Assembly (NCBI GenBank): GCA_910588985.1
Contig: CAJURO010000006.1
Span: 19,075-83,074 of the forward strand
Length of the DNA: 64,000 nt
Direction: 5' to 3'
Source: an uncultured Eggerthellaceae bacterium
Lineage (GTDB): Bacteria > Actinomycetota > Coriobacteriia > Coriobacteriales > Eggerthellaceae
Positions 57,001 through 64,000 of this stretch are shown here, piece after piece (position 1 is the first letter of the stretch; each line of letters starts with the position of its first letter). The translations under genes and the position numbers were made by a program. The notes beneath the pieces were generated by a model. It did no database searches, was not told the origin of the DNA, and saw nothing but the letters and a program-made list of their open reading frames with translations.

Positions 57001-60000
57001 GTGGCCTTCGTTCTCTACTTTATAGGTATAGGCAACGGGCTCGGCTTCTTTGAATCGAGCCGTGAAGAGGATATCTCCATATGTGCCCGTCTCAGGATCA
57101 GATACGAGCTTGCCTTGCACGGTCGCGGCATCAAGAGAAGCACTTGTAGCGACAAGCTCACCTTTGCTGTACCATCCGTCGAACGCATAGCCCGCATTTG
57201 CCTGAGCTGTTGCACCGACCACATCTTCGCCATTCATGAAGTGGAGATAGCGCTGCGTAGCGAATGCCCGATAGACGGGCTCTTCACCTGCAACAGCCAG
57301 CGCAACGCCGCCTTGCTTGGAATCGCCTTCGATTGCGAACTTAACCTCATAGGAGTTCTCGGTATCAGGCCTGAACTTGGCATAGAACGGACCTGCTGGT
57401 TGATAGACCGATCGAGCATAGATCCCGTAATCGGGAAGATCGGTGAGCGTCGGCTCAACTGTCAACAGCTCGAAGTCTGAAACCTTGCTCTCGGCTGAGA
57501 AACTTGGGTCGGTATACCAGCCGTCGCACACATAGCCTGTCTGCGGCAGCGCATTCACGAAGACCGAAGAGCCGCCGCTCATGCCTGAGAACGGGTTAAC
57601 AACAATGCTGCTCTCGCTTACCGAGCCGCCCTCAGAGCCAAAGAACTCGTACGTGATGGGATCGTCCTCGATGAAGCGGGCCTCGAACACCGTATCCGTA
57701 TAGAAGGTCGTATCGCCTTGCTGATAGGAGCGAATGTTCTGCTTGATGACATCAGTGCTCAGGTCGGCGCCATCTGCAACCTTGTTGCCGTCCACGTACC
57801 AGCCATCAACGCCCTTGAAGCCTGGCAGCACGACTGCCTTGCGAGCGTTGACGCCATCAGTGCCATTTGAGTGAATGGCCCTGTCATACTGATTGGCCTC
57901 GTAGATCGTGCCGTCGCCACTTTCAAAGGCGATAGTGCCCATGGGAGAAGTATTGGATGTCTGGGTACGATAGGTCACGACATACGTGTCACCATACGCG
58001 CTTGAAGCAAACACCGCCGTGAACGTAACGTTGCCAAAAGCACCATTGTCAACACGCCCGTAGCGATCGACGATCTCAGGAGTCAGTTCTTTGGGATAGT
58101 CATACCCACTCGTGATGTCATCGCCCTGGTCATATGCTCCATCTTCAGGAGCAGCATCAAGGTCAGCTGCGAACCAACCAACGAATCGTGTGTTGGAAGA
58201 AGCAAGCGCAAGGGCGCCTGTCGGCTCTCCTGAATAAGGCTTCACTGTTTCAGAGACCTGCTCGCCTGAAGCCTCTGACCCAGCAGCAAGGCTCTTGACC
58301 GATCCACCGCCGATAGCTTTGTACGTGATGGTGACAGGGTCATGCTCTTGCCACTTCGCCACGATGAAGAGGTCAGCCAAGTTATCGACCCCGTTGTTGA
58401 TCACCACAGCGTTGGGATCATACGCCCAACCAACCGGTTCATAGTCACGGCTTGTAGAGCCATCTTCACCATATATATAGTCCGTGTAACGATTGACGGT
58501 CCATCCCAAGAAATCAGAGCCAGGACGCGTCGGGTTCTGAAGCGTCAGCTGCTCTAGGGTAGACTTGACCGAATAGGACTCGGGATTGCCCGCCTGATCC
58601 AGTGCGGGTGGCGTGGTGCCATCGCCCATGCCGCCATCGCCCGTATCTCCATCCCCCGTGCTCTCCTGCGGGAATCCGCCACCATCAAGGTTATACGTGA
58701 TCCCGTACACCTGGGGATGACAGGTGAGAATGAACACGTTGTCGGCATCATCGATGGTAAGCGTATCGGACATCGGGAAGAACGTGTATCCCGGTATCTT
58801 CATCTTATCAACGTAGTAACGAGGAAGCTCGACCTCCTCGCCATACTGGTAGGGGCCAAAGTTCGTACCCAAATCGTCGCTCGTGATGGGCTCGATGATG
58901 TTGATCATCGTGTCGCTATTGCTGACATAGCGAATGGTGTAATAGAAGTTGTCCTTTATCTTCCAGTTCGCCTTGAAATTCAGGCTGCCCGTCGTGTCCG
59001 CCTTGATGACCATGTCAAGCACAGGCTCGGTTACGCCATCGGTTGTCCACCCTGCGAACTCGTATCCGCGCTTCGTTGGTTGCACCAAGGTGATGTCCTT
59101 AGCAATGGTGGTATAGCTTGCAGGGTTCGGGAAGATCTCTTGGGTGAAGCCATCCGCATCCGTCTCATAGTAAGCACCGCCATCAAGGTCGTACGTGATG
59201 GTGTAGCCGAACACGGGATACAGGCTGTTCGCCGCCTGAACAAGACCGTCCTCGGTCTCAACGACCTCAAGGTGATCAAGCGTCACGACAACAGTATCAC
59301 CAGGAACGAACTGTGCTGACGTCGCGTTCTTGTCGGTTGCCCAACCAATGAACGCCCTGCCTGTAGGAACATCCTGGAACATGTAATCGAGGATGGTCGT
59401 CTCGCTGTTCGCCTCGATCGAGTCACCCATCCGATATGTTGCCTCATCAGCTGAATGGTAGACAATCTGGACCTGCGGCAGCTCTTCCTTGAACGACGCG
59501 ATCATCTTGACCGTGCCATCCGTTTGGATGAGGCCGATCTGATCGGTAACAGCACCAGGATAGTAATGATAGGTCACGCCGTTCTTCTCAACGTTCCAGC
59601 ATACGAAGTCAGTTCCTTCGCCAATGAAGGGAAGGACAGGAGCGGTCGCCAGCGCGTTGTACTGCACGGTATCAGTCGTAGCCAACTCGTCGTTCACGTA
59701 GTATTCGACCTTATATGGAGTGGTAGCTGTGCAGTAAGGCACGATCGTGATGTTGCGCTCAATGGGAGTAGAGAAGTCGAACTTGGCGAACGTGCCGCCA
59801 TCAGCCGCGCACCATCCATACCACGCATAGCCATCGGGGATGGTGATAGTCTCGTCGGTGCCTTGGCTCACAATGGTGTCGCCCGCCTTCACGGTCGGCA
59901 GCTGAGCTGCCGTGATGCGTTGTCCGAAATTGAGCGAACGATCGGCCGTTGGGAAGTCTTTCGCGTTCTCAACGTTCACCGCATCCGTTGCAACAGAGAG

Positions 60001-62637
60001 CATCGGCTCTTGGGGAACATAGAAACCGAAGAGCGTCAGCGCATGGTCGGGCATTTTCTTGTCTGAAAGCACGTAGGGTTCAGCGCTCTCACTATAGACT
60101 GGATCAAGATACCAGCCTTTGAAGAGGTAACCCTCTCGCATCTCAGGCACATTCAACACATTCGCATATGAGCTCAGAGGCGTGCCCGGCTCCAGGTAGT
60201 CAGAACGGAACACAAGGTCCGTCCCGCCGCCATTGGCGCCTGGGATGATGAAGCTGAACGGATAGCTTTGATCCTGGAAACCGAGATCGTTGAGGTCTTG
60301 GTAGAGCACATAGACGTTCCCTGAGTTGGTGATGGGAATGCTCGTATCCACGCTGTAATCCCAATCTGTGATAAGCGTGGTGATGTCTTGATCGGTTCCA
60401 CTGTGATCAACATCAGCCTCAACGGTGGCGAAACGCTCAAGCGAAAGGTTTCCCGCACCTTGGAAGGTGCTCAACGTAACGCCTTCATAGATGGGCGCCT
60501 TATGGTCGAACGCATAGGTGGCCGTGTTGGCATTCCACTTATAGTAGAAGATGGTTCCTGTCTGCTTCTCAATAGGCAGCCCACAAAGAACGATCTCGCC
60601 CCCTTCACCATTGAATGACCATGAATCAAGAGCGTTCTTGTCGACTACCTGAGACCACTCATTCACCACATAGGTGCCTTCAGCGCTTCGGGTTGACGAC
60701 ATCCATTTATACGGTTTGCCATCAACGGATTCGGGGATCTGGCCTCCGATTTGCTGACCATAGATGTAGTTGATCGTCTTAGAGGGTTCTCCTGCGAATA
60801 TCTTTTGGTCGTCCGAGCCATCTGTAGACTTGGTATAGAGCTTGACCGTCTTGCGTGCGCGATCAAGATAGATGGTCACGAGCGTGGACCCATCAGCCTC
60901 GACATAGGCCGTCTTGGTCGACTTGTTCGTGTTCACCGTATAGTTCTGGCTCTCGTATTGATAGCTCCCCAAGAGCATCGAAGCGTTCGAAGCCACATCA
61001 AGGGTCGAGCCTGTCTCAAAGGTTGCCCACGCATTGTAATCGGTCGGATTCCTAGGGATCAGGCGCTCATAGACCTTCTGGTCATCTGGAGCATCGAATG
61101 AGCTCTCGGCCGTCTCTGCATAGGCAACGACCTTCACCGACACCATGCCAGGCGTCCACTGAGCCTTGAGCGTAGCATTCCCTGAAAGAGGAGCGTCAAG
61201 CAGCTCAGCAGGATCAGCATTGTCATCAGTCAGCCAGCCAGCAAAGCTATAGCCCGTGCGGGAGGTTGAAGGAAGCTCGGAGCCGAAAACGTCGTTGTAG
61301 CTCTTGCCCTCGGGAACGAAACGCGGCTCCACATAAGCAGCGCTTGTGTCAGTAGTATTCAAATCAAAGGTGACAACAGAGCCTGTCTCGACGATCGGAT
61401 AGAGCGACACGTTCTCGTTGGAGGAGATCGGATACAGACCACCATTGGTCTTATCAGCACCACCTAGTATCTCAGACCAGCCTGCCACGCCTTCGCCATC
61501 AGCGAGGGCGACGAGCTTCGCAGCGGCCGTGGTGTCGATAGCTTCGCCATTGAAGCCAGTTGCCACATGAATAACAGGGGCGCCCTCACTGGCTGCGCCA
61601 TAGAAGCTCACATTGACTGCCTGCGTATAGACCGCATAGTAGTCGATGATGTACTGGTTAGGCTCAAGGTCGCCCACCGTGCTGAAGAGCTCTGCCGAGG
61701 AGATGCAATCGCTCAGATTGTAGGGATCAGGATAGGTGCTCCAGCCCGCCAGGGTCTGACCTGGATAGCTTGGCGTGGGAACCGCAAGAAGGGCGTCGCC
61801 CTTTTGAACCGTCTGCGTATAGGAAGGGTTAGCAGAGTCAGGATAGACTGAGCTATCAGCAGAGGATGGAACGAAGAAGCGGTAGGTCACGAACGTCGGA
61901 GCCTTCGAGCTGCCAACAACGTAAATGGAGAAGTGGTTCACGTTGAAGGATTGCACGTCGGAATCAGCTTGAAGGGTGTTGACCTTCTGCACCTGGCGCG
62001 CGTCATCAGAGACGTGGTAAACAGCGAACTCGTCGCCCTCAACCGCTGCATCGAAGAAGCTGACGTTCACGTTGCCCTTAGGCTGGACGACAGCGCCTTC
62101 GGCATTCACAAGCTCAACATCGAGCGCGATCGAATCAGCAAGCTCCTTGCTCTCGGATGCCATAGCACCTTCGACCGCTTCGATGACAGCTTCGTTGTCG
62201 ACCTTGGTCGCCCGCGCTTGCGTGCCGACCTCGACCACGCCAGCAGGTGCGGTCACCTTGACGATGACGTTGCCAACAGAGGCATAGCCCACGTAGTCGA
62301 GCGCGACATCTTGGCTGAGCTGCACGTCAGCAGCAGAAGCCTCTTCACTCTCGGAGGCAGCCGTTTCAGACGCTGAAGGAGCTTCGCTCTCGTCAGCAGG
62401 TACAGGATCAGTGGATGCGGACGTGTCGGCCGCATCAGCCTTTCCCTCGTTCGGCTGCGTAGCATCCTCGTTTGCGCTGTCCGCACTTTCAGCGGGCACA
62501 GCATTCGCTGGCGCATCGTTCGCTTCTGGCTCGTCGGCATACGCCGAGAGCGGAATGAAGCTGAACGCCAATGCGAATGTGAGGATGATGGAAATGATCT
62601 TGCCATGGATCGAATGGCGCCAATCGGTCGTACTCAT
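51091..62637 (-). CDS. giant secreted surface protein with InlB-type, MucBP-type and MBG repeats
   Basis: A 3848-residue protein. A signal peptide (IISIILTFALAFSFIPLSAYA) is followed by an acidic Ala/Glu/Ser region (to about residue 110) and a domain to about 250. Residues 255-2055 hold about a dozen InlB/Listeria-Bacteroides type units marked by GW (AGWLTDD, KGWYLDP, DGWYTDP). Residues 2060-3560 are about 21 MucBP-like units of about 70 residues. MBG-type beta domains (3561-3690) and a Pro/Ala linker follow. The C-terminus is a membrane helix (AISMLTISGIVLTALYTTF) then RRRRF. No LPxTG motif is present. It probably binds mucin, glycans or other cells. AAGGAGG precedes the ATG. Confidence 0.93.
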   Translation of the reverse strand: MSTTDWRHSIHGKIISIILTFALAFSFIPLSAYADEPEANDAPANAVPAESADSANEDATQPNEGKADAADTSASTDPVPADESEAPSASETAASESEEASAADVQLSQDVALDYVGYASVGNVIVKVTAPAGVVEVGTQARATKVDNEAVIEAVEGAMASESKELADSIALDVELVNAEGAVVQPKGNVNVSFFDAAVEGDEFAVYHVSDDARQVQKVNTLQADSDVQSFNVNHFSIYVVGSSKAPTFVTYRFFVPSSADSSVYPDSANPSYTQTVQKGDALLAVPTPSYPGQTLAGWSTYPDPYNLSDCISSAELFSTVGDLEPNQYIIDYYAVYTQAVNVSFYGAASEGAPVIHVATGFNGEAIDTTAAAKLVALADGEGVAGWSEILGGADKTNGGLYPISSNENVSLYPIVETGSVVTFDLNTTDTSAAYVEPRFVPEGKSYNDVFGSELPSTSRTGYSFAGWLTDDNADPAELLDAPLSGNATLKAQWTPGMVSVKVVAYAETAESSFDAPDDQKVYERLIPRNPTDYNAWATFETGSTLDVASNASMLLGSYQYESQNYTVNTNKSTKTAYVEADGSTLVTIYLDRARKTVKLYTKSTDGSDDQKIFAGEPSKTINYIYGQQIGGQIPESVDGKPYKWMSSTRSAEGTYVVNEWSQVVDKNALDSWSFNGEGGEIVLCGLPIEKQTGTIFYYKWNANTATYAFDHKAPIYEGVTLSTFQGAGNLSLERFATVEADVDHSGTDQDITTLITDWDYSVDTSIPITNSGNVYVLYQDLNDLGFQDQSYPFSFIIPGANGGGTDLVFRSDYLEPGTPLSSYANVLNVPEMREGYLFKGWYLDPVYSESAEPYVLSDKKMPDHALTLFGFYVPQEPMLSVATDAVNVENAKDFPTADRSLNFGQRITAAQLPTVKAGDTIVSQGTDETITIPDGYAWYGWCAADGGTFAKFDFSTPIERNITIVPYCTATTPYKVEYYVNDELATTDTVQYNALATAPVLPFIGEGTDFVCWNVEKNGVTYHYYPGAVTDQIGLIQTDGTVKMIASFKEELPQVQIVYHSADEATYRMGDSIEANSETTILDYMFQDVPTGRAFIGWATDKNATSAQFVPGDTVVVTLDHLEVVETEDGLVQAANSLYPVFGYTITYDLDGGAYYETDADGFTQEIFPNPASYTTIAKDITLVQPTKRGYEFAGWTTDGVTEPVLDMVIKADTTGSLNFKANWKIKDNFYYTIRYVSNSDTMINIIEPITSDDLGTNFGPYQYGEEVELPRYYVDKMKIPGYTFFPMSDTLTIDDADNVFILTCHPQVYGITYNLDGGGFPQESTGDGDTGDGGMGDGTTPPALDQAGNPESYSVKSTLEQLTLQNPTRPGSDFLGWTVNRYTDYIYGEDGSTSRDYEPVGWAYDPNAVVINNGVDNLADLFIVAKWQEHDPVTITYKAIGGGSVKSLAAGSEASGEQVSETVKPYSGEPTGALALASSNTRFVGWFAADLDAAPEDGAYDQGDDITSGYDYPKELTPEIVDRYGRVDNGAFGNVTFTAVFASSAYGDTYVVTYRTQTSNTSPMGTIAFESGDGTIYEANQYDRAIHSNGTDGVNARKAVVLPGFKGVDGWYVDGNKVADGADLSTDVIKQNIRSYQQGDTTFYTDTVFEARFIEDDPITYEFFGSEGGSVSESSIVVNPFSGMSGGSSVFVNALPQTGYVCDGWYTDPSFSAESKVSDFELLTVEPTLTDLPDYGIYARSVYQPAGPFYAKFRPDTENSYEVKFAIEGDSKQGGVALAVAGEEPVYRAFATQRYLHFMNGEDVVGATAQANAGYAFDGWYSKGELVATSASLDAATVQGKLVSDPETGTYGDILFTARFKEAEPVAYTYKVENEGHGQIRLSDMVGAEVVDSVRPVTGVPSKAVAVPAKGYAFEGWYDADGKKIGDKESFTPERVDGLYVGGTYTAKFKVDATQQYTITYTAQDGGQVALGTDDVFAANVNESLQVLNAADIKGARAQANDGMLFAGWYVGETRITDEVTTQLDQSMIFRHLNTIEGAYANTTFTAHFVKAPDKTTQYTIKYVEYVNGKEEPVASSATFNGTVGQEVTAMISSFNGYKAASDQTLTLTLKEDATENIITVVYERRTDMSYVVNYFLEGTTDTVADQKTVSGQTFKSEATEQAIDVPGYNKVEPTSATITVGQDGNKFVEQNVISFYYTKRADLKYTVNYYLADSDNETVAESVTFEKQTYLDSVTVDAPEIPGYETLTGDAASQTITIGKNGEEFAENIDVNFYYTKRSNLTYTVNYIAEGAGENGTDKVLGSKTETKKTYKDEVTESAQNFEGYNKVDPTEQTFKVGVGENNAFIADQTINFYYTIRTDLNYTVKYVDADGNNVADPKIVAGQTFQTEVTEEPIAVEGYTCDAQPYTFTIEVSNDDVVFTYTKRGDLSYTVNYLEQGTNKPLATAKVAKDQTFGANVTESAIDIDGYNKVDPTEASITIAETENVFNFYYTARTDLSYTVKYMCGDTEIVPAETVNNQTFGTTVKVTPKAIGGYVAPAAQNVTITTGENAVTFTYAKCNDLSYTVNYYLENTTDKVADSKTVNNQTFQAEVTEQAIDVAGYNKVDPTEAKITIGVENNTINFYYAKRTDLSYTVRYVAADNNGAFMNADRTTREVADVTVSDQTFQAVVDAAAQRISIDGYQFVSASPEKITIGANDADNVITFTYAKLTNLTYTVKYVDANGNAMPGYPSVTEYAAFAESKSATAPTIEGYNVDAVTKFIDITANSAANIISFVYTPRTDLSYIVKTSSDDGSLEPTEKTIGNQTFGDTVTVMPEAVDGYTVSPESATIIIGTTPETVKFTYTKRADLGYTVNYLERGAGENGADKVLREAKKATGQIFGNTVTYGNEIQGIDITGYVFNEAEPESFAISTNSSANVMNLYYVLRSDLDLTINYLNKSTNAPIKEAKSLENLTYGSTVSAADHKVDIEGYNFDSVSADEVTIGLGKNELTFYYTPRTDISYTVRYLLVGTTTPVKAEETVTNKTFGETVQVSAPQISGYTLVSSSPIKAELKASGNVFTFEYEPVSGLTYTVQYLNGSTVVESKVVTGGENGFTYGETVSVNAELPRGYALAEGESATQTYTVGASNDTNIVTFRVAPITGLSYTVKYLNADGTPIPGVSDKVVSGQTFGDKVTESAIDITGYDKPAVSSQEITIDIEDNVITFYYTKVTGLSYTVKYVVDGTGEELGSKVVENKTFGDKVAEVAEMFAGYTATKNTIDVTVGVSTPDVIFTYTPNTDIVYAVRYVVKKGEGESAIADEKVVEGQTMASTVTETAKAVPGYTVSGQATQTLKLAAEDNVITFIYTPNTDIVYTVRYLDRATDAAVATEKVVEGQTMAMPATEHAIEVSGYKLDSAEAQTITLAASDNVITFYYVVRTDLECTVHYEDVNGAEIHEPTTIGGQTFGAQVEVTPLDIDGYVTPAAQTITIEAENNTVTFVYEVQIITGNQSYTVHHVFTNGEAAADDATFDGFTAGDEVVVNALQIPGFAADQAQKTITIQDGVNEVVFRYRADFSDLVVRGFTGTYDATDHGVYVEGTLLDNDTVRFSVGGAGSNNTFRNAGTYTVDVTVTRIGQSVTRTGVVQIDKAPLTIATNSAVKQFDGQPLTAGGTMTGLVGGETVTFNITGSQTWWGSSNNTYELIWNGTANPSNYFIYKEGIGTLSVRLLPIEPGETPTDPVEVNRPINQPTFEGEDPVPPTEGIFSGADVNNAQAAGAGAAQNAPTQAQVTIPVEEITDDEAPLANATGEFLPGSEGLVIGDLDSKATAISMLTISGIVLTALYTTFAVMRRRRFMKDQSGLDDLL
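51958..56460 (-). repeat. tandem MucBP-like coding repeats, about 21 units
   Basis: Within the giant gene, about 21 units of roughly 215 bp encode a recurring pattern: LSYTVNYL, then a turn, QTFG, GY, then FYYTKRTD. Units differ enough at DNA level that this is an old, diverged array rather than a recent expansion; the two most alike begin near 56270 and 54950 (YFLEGTTDTVADQKTV and YYLENTTDKVADSKTV). Confidence 0.85.
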
Positions 62638-62700
62638 AACGGCCTTCCTCCTTACGGGTCCATGTGCTGCCCTGATTCCTCACGTCAGAGCTGCCCATGT

Positions 62701-62786
62701 GGTTGCGTAGTGTGTGCCGCAACCGTGCTGAACATGACACATGCCCGCATTCGAGGCGCACTTCTCCTTGTGCTTTGCCGCCTCGA
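62701..62786 (-). promoter_or_regulatory. two perfect hairpins in the leader of the giant gene
   Basis: GGTTGCG/CGCAACC (62701-62707 and 62718-62724) and TCGAGGCG/CGCCTCGA (62751-62758 and 62779-62786) form two consecutive stems 64-150 bases before the start codon. They could be part of a regulatory RNA leader. The rest of the 566-base gap 62638-63202 holds a dyad, a repeat and no convincing gene. Confidence 0.4.
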
Positions 62787-62993
62787 GTACAGGCAATCAA
62801 GCATGTGTGCTCTTATTCGTTCTGTTCAGCATTTGTGTTGCGTTCCCAGCATTCGACGCCGCGAAAAGAGAGGAGAGCGAACAAGGCAGGGCACATCGCA
62901 TTTCCTTGGCCTCGCTGAGCCTGAACGCGACATGTCCGCTCGTGTTTTGGCAATCCTGCCTATACGCGCGCGTACACACATTTTGCACACAAG

Positions 62994-63021
62994 TTGAACT
63001 ATACGGAATAGCGCAGTTCAA
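62994..63021. promoter_or_regulatory. dyad upstream of the giant gene
   Basis: TTGAACT (62994-63000) and AGTTCAA (63015-63021) form a 7-bp inverted repeat with a 14-base spacer. The minus strand also reads TATAGT here. Candidate operator or promoter, about 360 bases before the start codon. Confidence 0.35.
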
Positions 63022-63099
63022 AGGGGACTTTTTGGGCTCCATTTGCGAAAAAAAACAGCATATTTACATAAAAGCAACTTCTCGGTAACGCTCAGCAAT

Positions 63100-63169
63100 G
63101 CCAAAGGAGCTGAGAGACCTTGGCTCGAAGCGACGACGCGGCAAGACTTTCACTCACCACAGGGCAATC
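63100..63169 (+). repeat. hairpin intergenic repeat, copy D (left arm missing)
   Basis: This copy has the core from GCCAAAGG through GCGACGACGCGGCAAGA and the right arm to GGCAATC. The left outer arm with GAAAGCGAGG is absent, so the long outer stem cannot form. The inner stem GCCAAAGG/CCTTGGC is kept. It lies 34 bases after the stop of the gene at 63203, in the opposite orientation to it. Confidence 0.8.
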
Positions 63170-63202
63170 TAAAACGAATTCAACCCGATCAGATCAATGA
63201 GA

Positions 63203-63718
63203 TCAAAGGCGCTTCGGGCGGCGCGGCGGAATGATGATCCTTGCAAGCTCGCTACGCGAAGAGAAGGGCTTCACCTGGTGCGTCGCCACCATGACGACTT
63301 CCCCTTCCCACGTCTTGCCGCTCTTCTCGAACCGATCGCTCTTCACCACGTACTTAACGCGCTCGGCAAGATCATCATCAAGCTCAACCACTGGCTTTCC
63401 CATGGAATACGTTAACGAATCAAGGATCTCGACAAGCGCTCCCGTGACGTTGTTCGAACCCTCGAACGACACAACGCCTCGCTCAGCATTGATGATCTTG
63501 CTATCCACCAGATAGAGCGTCCGCACGGCACGACGCCGACGCGCTTCCTCGCGAACAAGAAGGAAGCAGCACGCAAGGATAACGAGAAGCCATATCACGG
63601 TTACAACAACATCAAGAGGGGGATCGACCGCTTTGAAGCCAAGCGCATACCAAAGCCCGAGAAGGACGAATGCCAGAATGGTCAACGAAAGGAAAACCAG
63701 CGTGCTCGCCCGTGCCAT
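63203..63718 (-). CDS. small membrane protein, paralog of the one at 50432
   Basis: A 171-residue protein with two membrane helices (VFLSLTILAFVLLGLWYAL; VVVTVIWLLVILACCFLLV) and a soluble domain ending VKPFSSRSELARII. It matches the 50432-50920 protein in helices, RRRAVRT stretch, spacing and ending. Function unknown. It lies upstream of the giant gene, 565 bases away, on the same strand. Confidence 0.85.
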   Translation of the reverse strand: MARASTLVFLSLTILAFVLLGLWYALGFKAVDPPLDVVVTVIWLLVILACCFLLVREEARRRRAVRTLYLVDSKIINAERGVVSFEGSNNVTGALVEILDSLTYSMGKPVVELDDDLAERVKYVVKSDRFEKSGKTWEGEVVMVATHQVKPFSSRSELARIIIPPRRPKRL

Positions 63719-63737
63719 ATGCGCTGCCCCTGCGAGA

Positions 63738-63923
63738 TCAGCGTTCCACGCCAGCAGGCGTGTTCATCGGCTGAGGAGACGGCATCGACACAGGCACCGA
63801 AGAAGGGTCCAAGCGGCTACCCGTGACCTTGGATGCAGCTGCCTCCAAACGAACCGAGTGCTTGCGAATGCGGCGAGAAACGAAGAACGTGTAGCCAACG
63901 GTGATGGCAATGCCAATGATCAT
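63738..63923 (-). CDS. possible small membrane protein, start uncertain
   Basis: A 61-residue frame with one hydrophobic helix (MIIGIAITVGYTFFV) and a basic, then Pro/Ser-rich tail, ending 19 bases before the next gene. No ribosome site precedes ATG 63923, and the frame stays open to the window edge, so this could be the C-terminus of a longer protein cut by the edge. Not recognised. Confidence 0.45.
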   Translation of the reverse strand: MIIGIAITVGYTFFVSRRIRKHSVRLEAAASKVTGSRLDPSSVPVSMPSPQPMNTPAGVER

Positions 63924-64000
63924 GAGAAGGTGAATGAAGCATGGCTTGGGGATGCGGACACTTTTCCGTGCCGCTAGGCTGCAAGCCCGAGGCTTCTTCG

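Noticed and set aside
62740..62800. Possible c-di-GMP riboswitch because of GGCAAAGC in the leader of the giant gene
   Set aside because: The conserved GACGCAAAGCC and receptor segments are missing; only a plain hairpin is seen.

Overview
The window reads as chromosomal DNA of an anaerobic actinobacterium of the class Coriobacteriia, most likely the Eggerthellaceae (Slackia, Adlercreutzia or Eggerthella type). This is inferred from moderately high G+C coding style, a 12-transmembrane LuxR regulator beside a molybdenum oxidoreductase, small ferredoxin partners, hydrogenase-maturation genes and a very large repeat-rich surface protein. I could not run a database search, so species is not assigned.

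Layout. Positions 200-4500 hold a membrane LuxR regulator, a molybdopterin enzyme and its ferredoxin. Positions 4600-13850 are a long minus-strand run: LysR regulator, SlyD-like FKBP, trigger factor, coaD, hypD, hypC, hypF and a phosphoglucose isomerase. Positions 14094-16784 are an xpaC/telA pair. Positions 16925-20823 (minus) form an unusual apparent operon: flavin/iron-sulfur protein, MarR regulator, amino-acid-type binding protein, permease, ATP-grasp enzyme. A sodium:solute symporter with a structured leader, a vapBC module and a fused ABC ATPase/permease follow to 27151. Positions 27341-38174 are core metabolism: hisS-aspS, leuB, a phosphodiesterase, tRNA-Leu(UAA), two bacterial PH-domain membrane proteins, leuCD and a polyprenyl synthase. 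Positions 38204-43596 carry a double peptidoglycan-binding protein, an ABC-F ATPase, a DtxR-type regulator, a DivIC/FtsB-like protein and a Ppx/GppA phosphatase. Positions 43546-46917 are a ferrous-iron (feo) cluster. A gene of unknown function and a P-type ATPase lead to the right end. That end is filled by an 11.5-kb gene for a 3848-residue secreted surface protein, flanked on both sides by paralogous small membrane proteins.

The most notable non-coding structure is a family of about 100-bp hairpin repeats at 16824, 23846, 41026 and 63100. Their cores are nearly identical, while the outer stems differ in sequence but keep pairing. No transposase lies nearby. Other items worth attention are structured leaders before the symporter and before the giant surface protein, a leaderless-looking DtxR gene, dyads near the feo promoters that fit iron-dependent control, and the molybdoenzyme's altered cysteine pattern.
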